DNA from: Larix kaempferi
Lineage: Eukaryota; Streptophyta; Pinopsida; Pinales; Pinaceae
DNA length: 64,000 bases
Direction: 5' to 3'
NCBI GenBank assembly: GCA_027924585.1
Contig: BSBM01000646.1
Coordinates: 1,485,501-1,549,500, forward strand
Under the pieces are notes generated by a model that was not told the DNA's origin, ran no database searches, and was given only the letters and a program-made list of their open reading frames with translations. Positions within the stretch are counted from its first letter, which is position 1. The number at the start of each line of letters is the position of its first letter. Positions 42,212 to 53,833 of this stretch are shown here, in pieces. Both the position numbers and the translations under genes were made by a program.

Positions 42212-44239
42212 ATTATTCTTGTAGTCTTATTAATTGGTTCGAACAATTACTTTTAATCATTGGAAAAACAACTTCTAAACAAGTTTGAAGTTGAAAGTGG
42301 TTTCTTCTTATCATTTATAGCCAAGGGAAAATGAATGGCCTAAAGAAGAAAGCAAACCATGAACTAGTTAGGACAAATTTTGACCCTCCCCCACAAAAAC
42401 ACATTGAGAATTAAATTGAACCTCATGGTTGTCAATTTGAATGGAAAAATGTATCACATCACTGGCTCTATATTAGTAAAACTTGTGTCCAAAAATAGTT
42501 TTTACCAGAAGAATTTTTATATATTTCAATTACTATGTCAAATTATATAAAAGGTTACATTATTCTATTTTTATATCATTAAAATAAAATGAATTACATA
42601 TATTAGAAAACTAAATGCTTTCAGTTTTGAATGAAGCAAAACAAAAGAAATTTATTTGATCAAATTATCATCAAAGTGCATCATGTATAATACATAGAAA
42701 ATTCCACTTCCATGAAAGATTTGTTGCAGCTTAGTATGTGCAAAGAATCCAAAACAGACCATACCTTGGAAAAACAACCTTATTAAACGTATTTTAACAA
42801 AGAAAGGAGAGAACATCATAGCACAATATCGATTGCAGTGTGTTTTTTTAATGAATCGCCTCTACAAAGGGCATATTGTATTTATCTGGCATTTTAACTC
42901 AAGTCCTTTCGAATAAAATGTCACAATTTCAATTACACCACTGATGCAACATATTAAGATTGAAAACTTTGATATGTTTCATTACATGTGGCCTAACATT
43001 AACCTCTGGAAAGGTTTCTAGCTTGCACCCTTTTTTTGTTTGCTAAGTTTATCACCTAATGTACTTCATATGCATAATGACGACACATGTTACTTTTGAG
43101 TTGTGTGTCACTGTTAATAGATTGTTTTGTTACACTCTCGATTTTCAAAGTAAATGATCAATGAAAAACATGGGTAAATGAGTCTATTCTTATCTTTTAA
43201 TTGGAAATTAAACTCCTTAATAAAAAGATATCTTTAATTGAAAATTAAAATGTCACAATTTCAATTACAACATTGATGCAACATGTTCACCTTGCAAGAT
43301 TTTGTATGTTGCATTACGTGTGGCTTGACATTAAACTTTAGAAAGGATTATAGGTTCCACGTTTTGCTTTTTTGTTAAGTTTATCACTTAATGTCTATTA
43401 ATAGGTTTTTTTGTTCCACCCTCAATTTTCAAAACATGTCATCAACCAAAAACACACGTAAATGAATCTATTGTTATGTTTTAATTGAAAATTAAACTCC
43501 TCAATAAAAACATATATTTTAATTGAAAATTAAATTCTCTAATAAAAACATTATTATTGAAGAGTATTTTTTTTAATAAAATTTTATTATTAAAGGATTA
43601 TTTTTTCACTAAAATGTTGTGTTACGTGTAGTGATCAAAATTGAACCCTACATAGCCCTTCCAAGGGGTTCAAACCCTTCCTAAAAGGGTAATTTAAAAA
43701 TCACCTTTAAAAAAAATGCAAATTTTTGTAATCACTTGTCATTTGTGGACAACAAATTTTATAAAATTTCAAAAGAAGGGTCACATTTTTTACAACCCAT
43801 CAATGTCTTCACTGGAAATTCTTAGTTTCTCAATGAATATTGCACCTCTACATTATATGGGGATGGATGTGAAATCTAAACATGATTTAGAGTTCATCTT
43901 CCAATACCTGGATTTTGCATAAAAATACTAAAATAATTTGTATTCATTTTGGCTCTCATCTAATTCTTAATGTAGTGTACCACTCCAAAACATTAAATCC
44001 AACACATAGCTCACCCCTAGATAATCCTACCATCATATTGATGCATTCAACATTTCTAGTGTCATTTAATGAAAGATTCCGAAAAAAGCTTGGACACCTT
44101 GTCTTTATAAATATTCACTTAAATTCATGGGTTACGAGCATTGTTGATCCTTGTCGATGTGAGAATTGGCATCACATTTTGTTTCCATACTTAATCTTTT
44201 GAGATCCTACAATCACCATAATTCTATTATCTTTGTTAT
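42212..44239. other. AT-rich intergenic sequence with a 333 bp duplication
   Basis: No gene. AATGTCACAATTTCAATTAC begins at about 42916 and again at 43249; the two units of about 333 and 290 bp stay alignable to 43540 (shared AAGTTTATCACYTAATGT and AAATTAAACTCCT), with an internal deletion in the second. Open frames at 43716 and 43915 are AT-rich and featureless. Confidence 0.7.
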
Positions 44240-44454
44240 TGTCACATCCCCTCCCATCGATCCAATGCAAGGAAGCGAACATGACTACAATTATGGGGCT
44301 TTTACATAAACTCAGCTATCACGTCTCTTCTATGCGATTTTTTGTTGTTGTTGTTGTTTAAGAATCTAACCAAACAATCAAATGCAGAAACATAATTACT
44401 GGCTGTCACTACAGACTAAATGATTAATAAAATGAATTATGTGAGCACCATGCT
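44240..44454 (-). repeat. LTR-end fragment related to 54623-55273
   Basis: Plus strand TGTCACATCCCCTCCCAT, nearly the same as TGTCACGTCCCCTCCCAT at 54623, with weaker similarity beyond (CATGACTACAATTATGGGG against CATGACTGTAACATGGGGG). It is cut by element B at 44455 and presumably continues at 49118. In the minus orientation this would be the end of an LTR. Confidence 0.45.
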
Positions 44455-44977
44455 TGATCCACATCGCAGTTGGCATTTGTTGTCAGATGCTAACTTCGAC
44501 ACATTCTTGACTAGTCTTCACGGTTGATACAACTTTGACAAGTTTCGACATAACATACTTCGACATGTTCAACGACCTCACAGTTCGCGACATCGGCATA
44601 CAACGTTGACATGCAACCAGTGACTGTTGAACCTCGATAGACTGTCTTTCTGTCTTCCAGTCGACTGTAACGGTTGAACAGTTGAACCGCTCTAACTTCT
44701 TCTTTGTAACTGAACGTAATGGGCAGGCACCCAAGCGTCTCAGATTTCTATATAAGCATGTAAATTATTATAACATATATGGGATCTTTAGCTAATCTTT
44801 ATCTTGATCAATCTAGAATAGTTCACATTCCTGCATATTGTCTATGTGTATTTGTATTATCTGTATTACGTAATCCTGCTTTTGCTCATTTTGTTTATTA
44901 AGCTTCCGCCATAACAGAGCCGACTCATTCAGTTGAACTGTTTCCCCCCTCGTGCTTCCTGGACACGATACGGATCA
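44455..44977 (+). repeat. 5' LTR of element B
   Basis: 523 bp, TGATCCACATCGC to ACACGATACGGATCA, with a TATA-like TTTCTATATAAGCATG near 44746. Confidence 0.92.
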
Positions 44978-44978
44978 T

Positions 44979-44990
44979 TGGTATCAGATC
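44979..44990 (+). other. Primer-binding site of element B
   Basis: TGGTATCAGATC, one base off the initiator-tRNA-Met complement, one base after the LTR. Confidence 0.88.
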
Positions 44991-45105
44991 CTACTCAGTT
45001 TTCTTGCTTAAGTTCTGCATATACACTTCTCTCGAAGTTACCTGACTTATGCCGGTTCAAACTCGTTCGCAATATTAGCAATCCAAGTAGACACGATCTC
45101 CAGAT

Positions 45106-46030
45106 ATGACAGAAGAAATAGATGATAAACATGCAGCTGACGAGACAGCACAACTTATTGAGAAAGATCTGGCTCAACAACGAACTGAAATGTTCACCCA
45201 GTTCAATGAGATTCTCTTGCGATTCGCTTCGACATCTGGATGAGAAATTGCTTCGATAAAATCATCCCCTTGAAAGTGCAAATGAATCTCTACATACCGA
45301 ATCTTGAAGGAAAGATTGACGCGGAATCTGTCGACAATTAGGTGCAACAATTGGAATCCTACTATGTTGTAAATCAACTCTCCGAAGCTGAAAAAGTCAC
45401 CATTGCGTCCTTAAAGATGTCAACCTCCGTCCACTGTTGGTGTGAGAACCTCTTGACAAATATGGAGAAAAACGGAGACCCCATCGACACATGGGATAAA
45501 TTCGTCGAACACATTTGGAAGGAATTTTACCCGCCGAAATACTTCGAGTAGCAGTATAAGAAGTGGCAGCAGCTAAGGCAATGGAAACACCAATTAGTAC
45601 AGAGTTACATTGATGAGTTCTACTGACTCATGGCAAGACTTGGCATCCAAGAAGAAGAGAAATTGCTTGTTCTGAAATACACCAGCGGATTATCTCAGTA
45701 CATCTAGCAGGAGATGGAATTTTTGATTGTCAATATGCTTGCGGATGCTTTCCACTACGCCAGCAAACTGGAAACCAAGCAGAAAGGAAAAGCACGCTTC
45801 ACGACAAAGCCTACATCAGGAATACCACCCGATAAGAGGACACCAGCCGACTACGACAAGTCGATATCTTCTCAGTCGACACCACCAAATCCTGACAATG
45901 GTAAGACTCGTTTTCACAAAAGGGAACGTAGCAAAAAACCACTGACCGAAAAATGGTGCGATTACCACCACTCATCTTGGCATGATACATCTGAATGCAA
46001 AGCTCGGGAGACATTTTGGCGAAAGTGTTG
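45106..46030 (+). pseudogene. gag, element B
   Basis: Starts MTEEIDDKHAADETAQLIEK, then EMFTQFNEILLRFASTSG and a TGA. It resumes after a frameshift as ESVDN, TAG, VQQLESYYVVNQLSEAEKVT, DTWDKFVEHIWKEFYPPKYF and EMEFLIVNMLADAFHYASKL. It ends in a Pro/Lys-rich linker and EKWCDYHHSSWHDTSECKAR, an atypical knuckle (C-x2-HH-x3-H-x4-C). Stops replace Arg (CGA to TGA in FY.LMARLG) and Gln (CAG to TAG before QEMEF), judged against element A. Confidence 0.88.
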
Positions 46031-46627
46031 ACCTTCGATGCGTTCGACAAGATGATAGAAGAATATGATCCATACGTGATGACCCTTTTGACCTCGACAA
46101 CTCAAGCATCCTCGACTATTGTCAACGAGGAGGAATGAGAGCGCTTGTTCCATACAAAGATATGGGTCCAGAGCAACCCATTACATCTGATCGTGGACAA
46201 CGGGAGCCAAAAGAAATTCGTTTTTGAAGAACTGGTGAATAAATTAGGTCTTGTCACCACTCCGCATCCTCATCCCTACAACATCGGTTGGATGAAGGAT
46301 GGACAAGAACTATGAATCACTCGACAATGCAAAATCGCCTACTTCATAAAACCTTTTGAAGATGAAGTACTCTGTGATGTGGCACCACTCTCCGTAGCCG
46401 ACGCCTGGTTTGGGAAACCTTACCTCTGGGATAGACATGGAAGTTATCAGTCACGACCTCAGAAGGTGATTATCAGAATCTGAAATCGATGGTTCAGCAT
46501 ACCAGAGCGTCAACCTACACCGATGGTTGCACTGATATCTGCCAAACAGACAAAGAAGCTAATCAATCGTGCTCATAAATTTACATTAATCATGATCAAG
46601 CCATAACATTCTAAGAAGATTGCAACA
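46031..46627 (+). pseudogene. Protease region, element B
   Basis: Reads LIVDNGSQKKFVFEELVNKL, then KIAYFIKPFEDEVLCDVAPL and WFGKPYLWDRHGSYQSRPQK. The active-site loop is Asp-Asn-Gly-Ser rather than Asp-Ser/Thr-Gly. Stops are at EEE.ERL and QEL.ITR, both CGA to TGA compared with the expected Arg. Confidence 0.8.
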
Positions 46628-47566
46628 ATGAGTCGAGTCACCGACCAATGCAACTCTCGACAGAAGCAGCAAGTCGATCATATTCTTAATGAGTACCAGA
46701 ACCTTTTTCAAGCTCCAGACAGAGTACCTCAGCATTTCCAGGTAAAACACTCCATTGAACTTGTTCTTGGTTCTTCTTCGCCTAACACATCTGTTTACAG
46801 AAGATCCATTCTAAAAAATGAAGAGATTCGCAGAGAAATCCAAGAGTTAATCGACAAAGGTCATATCCGAACCAGCTCCTCTCCTTGTGGAAGTCCAGTC
46901 ATCCTAGTTCCGAAGAAAGACGGGACTTGGCGCATGTGCATCGACTACAGAGTTCTCAACAAAATATCGGTGAAGAATTGGTACCCTCTGCCGCGGATAG
47001 ACGAGCTTATCGACTGTCTGAAAGGTGCTAAATTCTTTACTAAGCTCGACCTCAAGTCAGGATACCATCAGATTCCAATTGAGCCCTCAGATGTGTGGAA
47101 AACTGCTTTCAAGACCAAGAAAGGATTGTTTGAATGGTTAGTCATGCCTTTCGGCTTAACCAATGCACCTGCGACCTTCATGTGACATATGGATAACCTT
47201 CTCTGATATTTCATCGGAAAATGGGTTATTGTCTATCTCAATGACATATTGATTTTCAGTCGATCATGGGAAGAACATGTCGAACATCTTCGACAAGTCC
47301 TTGACACTCTCCAGCAACATCGGCTCTATTTGAACATGGATAAATGCTCTTTTGCGATGACCAGCATCAAATACTTGGGGTATGTAATTGACTCTGTAGG
47401 CATTCACGTCGATCCAGACAAAGTACAGATCCTCAAAGATTGGCTCATTCCTAGAAGCATTCAAGAACTAAGAAGTTTTCTTGGTTTGGCGAATTTCTAT
47501 CGACGATTCATACTCGGCTTCAGTCACATAGCATGGCCCTTGAATCAGTTTACTAGAGGAAATGGG
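46628..47566 (+). pseudogene. Reverse transcriptase with altered catalytic box, element B
   Basis: Frame from Met 46628: [76 protein letters not shown], a TGA, HMDNLL, a TGA, then WVIVYLNDILIFSRSWEEH. The catalytic YxDD is YLND; the first of the two metal-binding Asp is Asn. It continues YLGYVIDSVGIHVDPDKVQI and SFLGLANFYRRFILGFSHIA and stops being RT-like at QFTRGNG, where the internal deletion begins. Confidence 0.92.
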
Positions 47567-48480
47567 ATGATAGTACGATTGCTCAACTCATACCATGGCC
47601 ATTCTCATACCACGTAAGAAGGCCACGACAGTGCAGCATACTGCTCAACTCTTCTTTACACATGTTTGGAAACACTTTGGTTTACCCACAACCATCATTT
47701 CCGATCGAGATGCCAGATTTGTTAGCATCTTTTGGAAGACCCTCTAGCAAAAGCTAGATACGCAACTCTCATTGTCGACATCTTTGCATCCTCAGACCGA
47801 CGGACAGACAGAAGTTGTGAATTGCTTGGTAGTACAACTGCTTCGCATGTACAATCACCAGCATCAACGCACATGGGATGATAGTCTTCCATACATTCAA
47901 CACAGCTACAATCGTGCTCAACACAGCTCTACAGGAAAAAGTCCCTTTGAAGTTTGTTATGGATTTCAACCCTTAGCACCTATCGACTTGATCAGCTCCT
48001 CGACATAGCCAAACTCTGACACAGATCGCAGTTAGCAAGAAGTTGATAAAGCAGTCAAATTTCGAGAACATATTTGCGACATTCAGCGACAAGCATAGGA
48101 TATGTTGCATAGAGCAAATGAGAAAGCTAAGGCCTGACACGACAAGCATCGCATTCCTCATACATTTCGCATTAGGGATAAAGTTTGGCTACATCTTAAG
48201 AAGGAGTGCTTCATAGGTCCTTTCAAGAAGTCAAAACCTTTGCGATATGGTCCATACAGTATTCTTCGACAAATTGGAAAGAACGCTTTCCATTTCGACA
48301 TTCCTGCTTTCCTGGGTCTGCATCCAGTCTTTAATGTGGATCTACTTCGACCATGCCATGCACCCTTGTTGGAACAAAATGATTTCAGCAATAGCAAATC
48401 CCACAGACATCAATCCAGATATTCAGGAGCCTCTCCCTTGCGACACCATTGTGGGACGACAGGTATGCCTTACAAGGACA
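47567..48480 (+). pseudogene. Integrase, 3' part, element B
   Basis: Joins just before MAILIPRKK-type sequence, then FFTHVWKHFGLPTTIISDRD (second catalytic Asp), ARFVSIFWKTL, a TAG for Trp, and SLHPQTDGQTEVVNCLVVQL with the catalytic Glu kept. WDDSLPYIQHSYNRAQHSST and GKSPFEVCYGFQPLAPIDL follow. The C-terminal segment has FRIRDKVWLHLKKECFIGPF, then LRYGPYSILRQIGKNAFHFD and LHPVFNVDLLRP, the usual gypsy integrase tail. The first catalytic Asp and the zinc-binding domain are deleted. Confidence 0.9.
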
Positions 48481-48588
48481 AATACAATTCCCTTGATTTA
48501 GGTTTCCAAAGTTGGCTAGATCCCATCTCAAGGAAAGTGGTACTCTGCTACTGAAGTGATCGACAAGTTTCCTCACCTTCACGAGGTC

Positions 48589-49112
48589 TGATCCACATCA
48601 CAGTTGGTATTTGTTGTCGGATGCTAACTTCGACACATTCTTGACTAGTCTTCGCGGTTGATACAACTTCGACAAGTTTCAACATAACATACTTAGACAT
48701 GTTCAGAGACCTCACAAATCATGACATTGGCATACAACGTCGACATGCGACCAGCGACTATCGAACCTCGACAGGCTATCTTTCTGTCTTCTAGTCGACT
48801 GTAATGGTTGAACAGTTGAACCGCTCTAGACTTATTCTTTGTAACTGAACGTAATAGGCAGGCACCCAAGCATCTTAGATTTCTATATAAGCATGTAAAT
48901 CATTGTAACATATATGGGATCTTTAGCTGATCTTTATCTTGATCAATCTAGAACAGTTTGCATTCTTGCATATTGTTTGTGTGTATTTGTGTTATTTGTA
49001 TTATGTAATCTTTCTTTTTCTCATTTTGTTTATTAATCTTCTGCCATAATAGAGCCGACTCATTCAGTCGAACTGTTGTCCCCCTCGTGCTTCCTGGACA
49101 CAATACAAATCA
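48589..49112 (+). repeat. 3' LTR of element B
   Basis: 524 bp, TGATCCACATCAC to CAATACAAATCA. The tract in front (CTTCACGAGGTC) is a poor polypurine tract. Confidence 0.92.
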
Positions 49113-49117
49113 ATGTT

Positions 49118-52100
49118 GCACTATTACATCTGTTGCTAAGCACGCCAGTGTCGTCACCTGGCAAACTTTTACCACGATGACGGTGCACCCATACGTAAAC
49201 ACCAAAGTATAGGGCCACGTCAAGAATAAGAACCAAACAGCATAATATTCTATGCTACAGCAGATGTGACACTTTCAAATTATAAGCGACATTAATACTT
49301 TAATATTTACAAATGTATTAAACTCTTCATATGTCAACATTATCGAACATGAGACTTTATAAACTTTATGCTAATTAATATTTAAGCAATGTTAACATAG
49401 TTACATATTATATCTAAGCTAATAACATATAACCAATTTATTGGTTTTATACTAAGCTCTAGGGTTAATTCATAACAACCTAGGCTTAACACTTACACCT
49501 TAATCCCTTAACAAGCTCCATAAGGTATCTCCATACATATAACATCATTAAAATGTAATAATGTAACACCATATGTTAACATAACATATATATAAACTAT
49601 ATGATATAATATATAATTCTATATATTATATACTTACCATATATTCCAATGGTTGACATAACATCGAACCATGTGATATTACAACCACGATATATCATTA
49701 ATAAAGGGTGGCAAGTAATTTGTATAAAGTAATAACATAACACACACACACACATATATAAACCATTATAACTTTAATAACAAGGTTGTAATGTAATACG
49801 TAGCATGTATTGACATAATATACATATGTGGCAAACATTAATATAAACCAAAATAATGGCCATGCGCTTTATGGTTGACCCAGGGTTGAACCAAGGTTGA
49901 TTTCCAAACCACCATGCATAAAAAATCATTACCACAACGACCACTCCAACCCTTGGGAATGTCGTAAACGATTTCAGATGTTATAACGTGTTAATGTAAT
50001 GGTTTTGTAAACTGCAAAGGTTTGTAATATGCGCATAACATAAGTTGACATGGTGATTGTGCTTGACTCAATCTTTTCCACGCAGACATTCAACTGAGAA
50101 TCAACGTTTTAAACCTCATAGGGTGTGCCCTACTAGCAGGTAAACTCAAATCTCGGAGAATGTGGAGAGCGCCACTCAGCAACGATGAGCATGTGCATGG
50201 CCATCTAGCCCAAGCTGTCTCGCATGCAGGGTCACCAACCCAAGCTCCATGCAATTAATGTCCCACTGGTTAACAATTTAATGCCACAACGATCCAACCG
50301 TCGATGGTGATCTGAGTTGGTTACTTGGGTGAAGCGAAGGTCATCGGCACCATTCATATGGTTTTGGAGGTTGGTGGCAACACTTCGACATACCAATCAA
50401 TTACAGAAAAGAACCACTGTCTCGTCCAGTTCCACAGAGCTCACAAAACTCTGGTCTTGTTGACTGTGCACTCATTTGGCACTGCGACGAAGGCTCCTGG
50501 AGCACCTTTGCTCCAAGCAGAGGGCTCATGCCCATTAAGCAGGATGCAAACATGTTCTTCAGCATGGAAAAGTGTCGCTGGCACAGGGCCACACAAAGCA
50601 GGTAAATACACCTTATCTTAAGCTTTGTTACCAGTTTTGTTGGTTGGTTTTGGGTTGTAATCGTAGCATTGTCAAATGACACCATCGTGCTTCCACTATG
50701 CAGGTAGAGAGCAGCCATGACTTGGACTACATGTCTAGCTCGAACCCTAAAGGTGAGTGGTTACAATGGTCATTGTTTTTACCACAACATTTTTATGTTT
50801 CACTTCTTACTTATCCAACTAAGTTCTACTGCGTTTGTTGGTTGTGACAGGGACCAAATTTTGGCGAGGGTGTGTTAGGTGCTTCCACAGCTAGCACCAC
50901 GACCTCAGAGAAGGAGAAGAGTCTCCACCATGACCAAGTAACCCGACCTCGCTCTATCTCTTAGATTAACTTCCCGGGTGTTGAGGTGGGTTACTTAAGA
51001 CTTGGTTCCAATTATTGGTTTTCAATATGAAATGTGATGGCCCTCGGCCATGCTCGCAGATGCATTCGACTGTAAAAGGAATAGAGTGAAGGCTTGCTCA
51101 TTTTTTAGGAATTTGCACACTTTTAATATGTATTATTTTGGACTGTATGGTGCGAGCAAAACATTTGAATGCATAGTTTGGGTCGACCACGTTTTGGGTC
51201 GCCGATTCTCAACTTGGTTTCGCATTATCGAACCGCCCATGCTGGGACACTGCTCTATAAAAGATATATGAAATCTTTGCAAATATAGTTTGCTTTGTAA
51301 ATAACAAATGCATTAATAAAGAAGGTATCAACCCTTCGCGGTTGCATACACAGTGCTGATTTTTAATAATACAATGCTTCATGTCTTTCCATTTCTCGTT
51401 TGAAAACAATGAGCAGGGTTTTTAAATATATATTTATTAATATAATGTTAAATGCATTCGTCCTTTCCGATTTCCAAATGGTAGAATGAAATGATTTTAT
51501 GTGTAAATAATCCAATAGGCATTAGCTAGCACATATCCTGCATGCATCGATTTTACAGTTGTTAGATTAGGCATTAACAATTGTAAGAAATTGGAATAAT
51601 GTTGTTTGCATTCAACACACAGTGTTTAGCTTTTCTAAACACTCATGGTGCAACCACGACCATGAACCTTCGGCTCTCGAGCCTATCTCACAAAGTAGTC
51701 CACTTGAACATTTGGAAGCGAAGCCACGGCTATCGCATGGTTAAAGGTTTAAATAGAAACCCAGCACAAAAGCATGCTCGCTGAGCATGGGTACTTATGA
51801 ATACATAAAACTCGTTGGCAGGTTAGGGTCGCCCACATAAAAAAAATCAACACTAAACAACAATACTGCCACTGTATGCACACAGTGGCGACCATGCCAC
51901 TATCCATGAGTCGTAGAACTTAGGGTAAATACCCTTGTCGAGAAAAAGTAGATGCATACAGGGTTGGGCATTCTGCACGGTGCCTTTGCACTAACACTTA
52001 CCCATAGCGTATAACGCCTTCAGGAATACACAATGCATCTTGTACAATGCATATTAGTTGTATATGCAATGCAATGGAACCCTATCGAATTCCATGATCC

Positions 52101-52650
52101 ATATTATGCATCTATGGAGTTAAATAAAAAGGGTCGAGTTCCATGCTGGAAACGACTGTAGGTATAAACAGAGTTTGGATATCATGCGAGTTCCATACAA
52201 TAAGCTAAAATAACATTCAATACTTAGGTTATTAAAGACCCATATAAAATGGTCCTGCGTTCTGAGATTTAATTATTATTTACAAATAATCTCCATACTA
52301 AAGTTGTAAATCTTGCTTACATAAATGCATATGTTCATCCATAAATTATATACTCTGTCAATTAAATGAAAACCACTTACTGTAGGTTTATCATCATTTA
52401 ATCACTGCATTTTCTTTTATCTATATAATGATAGAATAAAAACTTAAATAAAGCAAAGGCTAGACATGTAAACCCCATGGTTTACATGTCTGCCTCTTTC
52501 AACTGTTAAATTAGGAACATATGCACCGCTGATAACAAGATATGATGAGTATAAGAAACTTGTTCTATAAAACATAACCAACATACCCTTAGGGTTAAAT
52601 ATAAGCATTGATCATTCACACTCCCTATCAAAAGCTTATATATCAATGTG
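49118..52650. other. Long non-coding stretch, possibly part of a very long LTR
   Basis: No convincing gene. 49230-49860 is AT-rich with ACACACACAC/ATATATA microsatellite text at 49740. At 50300-50990 splice-like signals occur (donor GCAG|GTAAATA at 50602, acceptor TATGCAG near 50701, donor AAAG|GTGAGT near 50752, acceptor TGTGACAG near 50850), but the joined frame is short and matches no family I know. The stretch lies between the element G LTR start at 53754 and the LTR-end fragment at 44240. Confidence 0.4.
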
Positions 52651-53754
52651 TATTTTACATGTATAACTTCTTACTGTATAAAGAATGTGTAAATCAAACC
52701 TAGACTATGAAGCTGAAATGTCTCCAATAGATCATAAATCTGCATAATAAAACAAAGACCTAAAAGTCTATCCATGATCTATAAACCAATTTCAGCATAA
52801 TCACACGGTCATATTCAGATCTAATAAACAATCCATTCAACAGTACATCAGAGTTATATAACAATAACCCTAGCAACTGTTCCATAAAATATAACAGATA
52901 AATGCAACAATTAGACTTATCTGAAATTTGAAGACCAGTGGACCTAGCACAAACCTCCCATCCTTTGACGAGCAAGTTCATATTGCTTTCAGGTCAGTCC
53001 CGAGATGAGTTCACAGTCCCCTCTAGTTCAAGAGTTAGATTTTATTTGCCCTTATCTTGTTCCCCAAGTTATTTAGTAAATTTATGTGGCAGTAGGAAAC
53101 CCAACATCCAAATCAGTGCTCCTGATCTCCAGGATGCTCCAGGGGATTTTAAGCCTTAGCCATTAAGAGAATCATTAAAATCACATCTTATTCAGAGTAT
53201 TTTCTACAGTGCTCCTGCAAGCTTGGGGTAGTGCTCCTACTTGAACACAACCAAGTGTCCAAGCTATATGCAGCTGTTCTGATTGCTCTTAATCTGGTCC
53301 AGTTTTGTGCTCCAAAACTGTCCCTCTTTACTTGTCTTTAGTTACTCTGGTTGTTGTTCTCCCCAACTCCCAATTCTATTGGGTGATCATCCTCATGAGA
53401 GAGTTCAGAATTCTCATAATAGTTCAGAATTATCATAATGTGAATGGTTTGAATGAGTTTCACTTTTTATATTCTTAGGTATGAAAAAATCTCATTTAGC
53501 TAATTCTTTTAATTCATTATTCTCTCAAATATTTTCTTTAGGGTTTTCCATATTCTCCAATAATAATTTCTCAATATTATTTAATTGACTTTTTCCCTCC
53601 AACCCATAGGGGACTGTGACTCCCATCTCATTAATGTGCTGGTCCACATGGTCATTAGAAATCAATTTCTCAATTTTCTAATGTCATCTAAGTAAACTGA
53701 TATAATACTTATCCAAAATATCAAAGGGGTTAAATTCCAGCATTTGGGGTATTA
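52651..53754 (-). repeat. 3' LTR of gypsy element G (left end not fixed)
   Basis: On the minus strand the LTR begins TGTAATACCCCAAATGC at 53754, directly after the tract AAGGGGAGGGGAAA. The first bases match the start of family F LTRs (TGTAATACCCC). The left end cannot be fixed from sequence alone: it may lie near 52.4-52.7 kb by analogy with the 1.4 kb family F, or as far as 44240 if the LTR is very long. Confidence 0.55.
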
Positions 53755-53768
53755 CATTTCCCCTCCCC
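53755..53768 (-). other. Polypurine tract of element G
   Basis: Plus strand TTTCCCCTCCCCTT, reverse AAGGGGAGGGGAAA, abutting TGTAATACCCC. Confidence 0.8.
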
Positions 53769-53833
53769 TTAAGTTTTCACCATCCTCGGTGTTAAACAGT
53801 TTTGCAGAACAACAAATAACATAATAAGAAAAT

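Larger units (their letters stand above)
44455..49112 (+). mobile_element. Ty3/gypsy element B, internally deleted
   Basis: 4658 bp with LTRs 44455-44977 and 48589-49112 (about 10% different by eye) and flanking ATGCT (44450-44454) / ATGTT (49113-49117). Same family as element A. It has gag, protease and RT. A deletion near 47565 then removes the RT end, all of RNase H, the zinc-binding domain and the first catalytic Asp of integrase. The rest of integrase follows. Many stops are CGA-to-TGA changes. Dead, and older than LARD-2, LARD-1 or element E by LTR divergence. Confidence 0.92.

Noticed and set aside
43915-44202. 95-residue AT-rich plus-strand frame
   Set aside because: Composition matches the surrounding AT-rich DNA, and no motif is visible.
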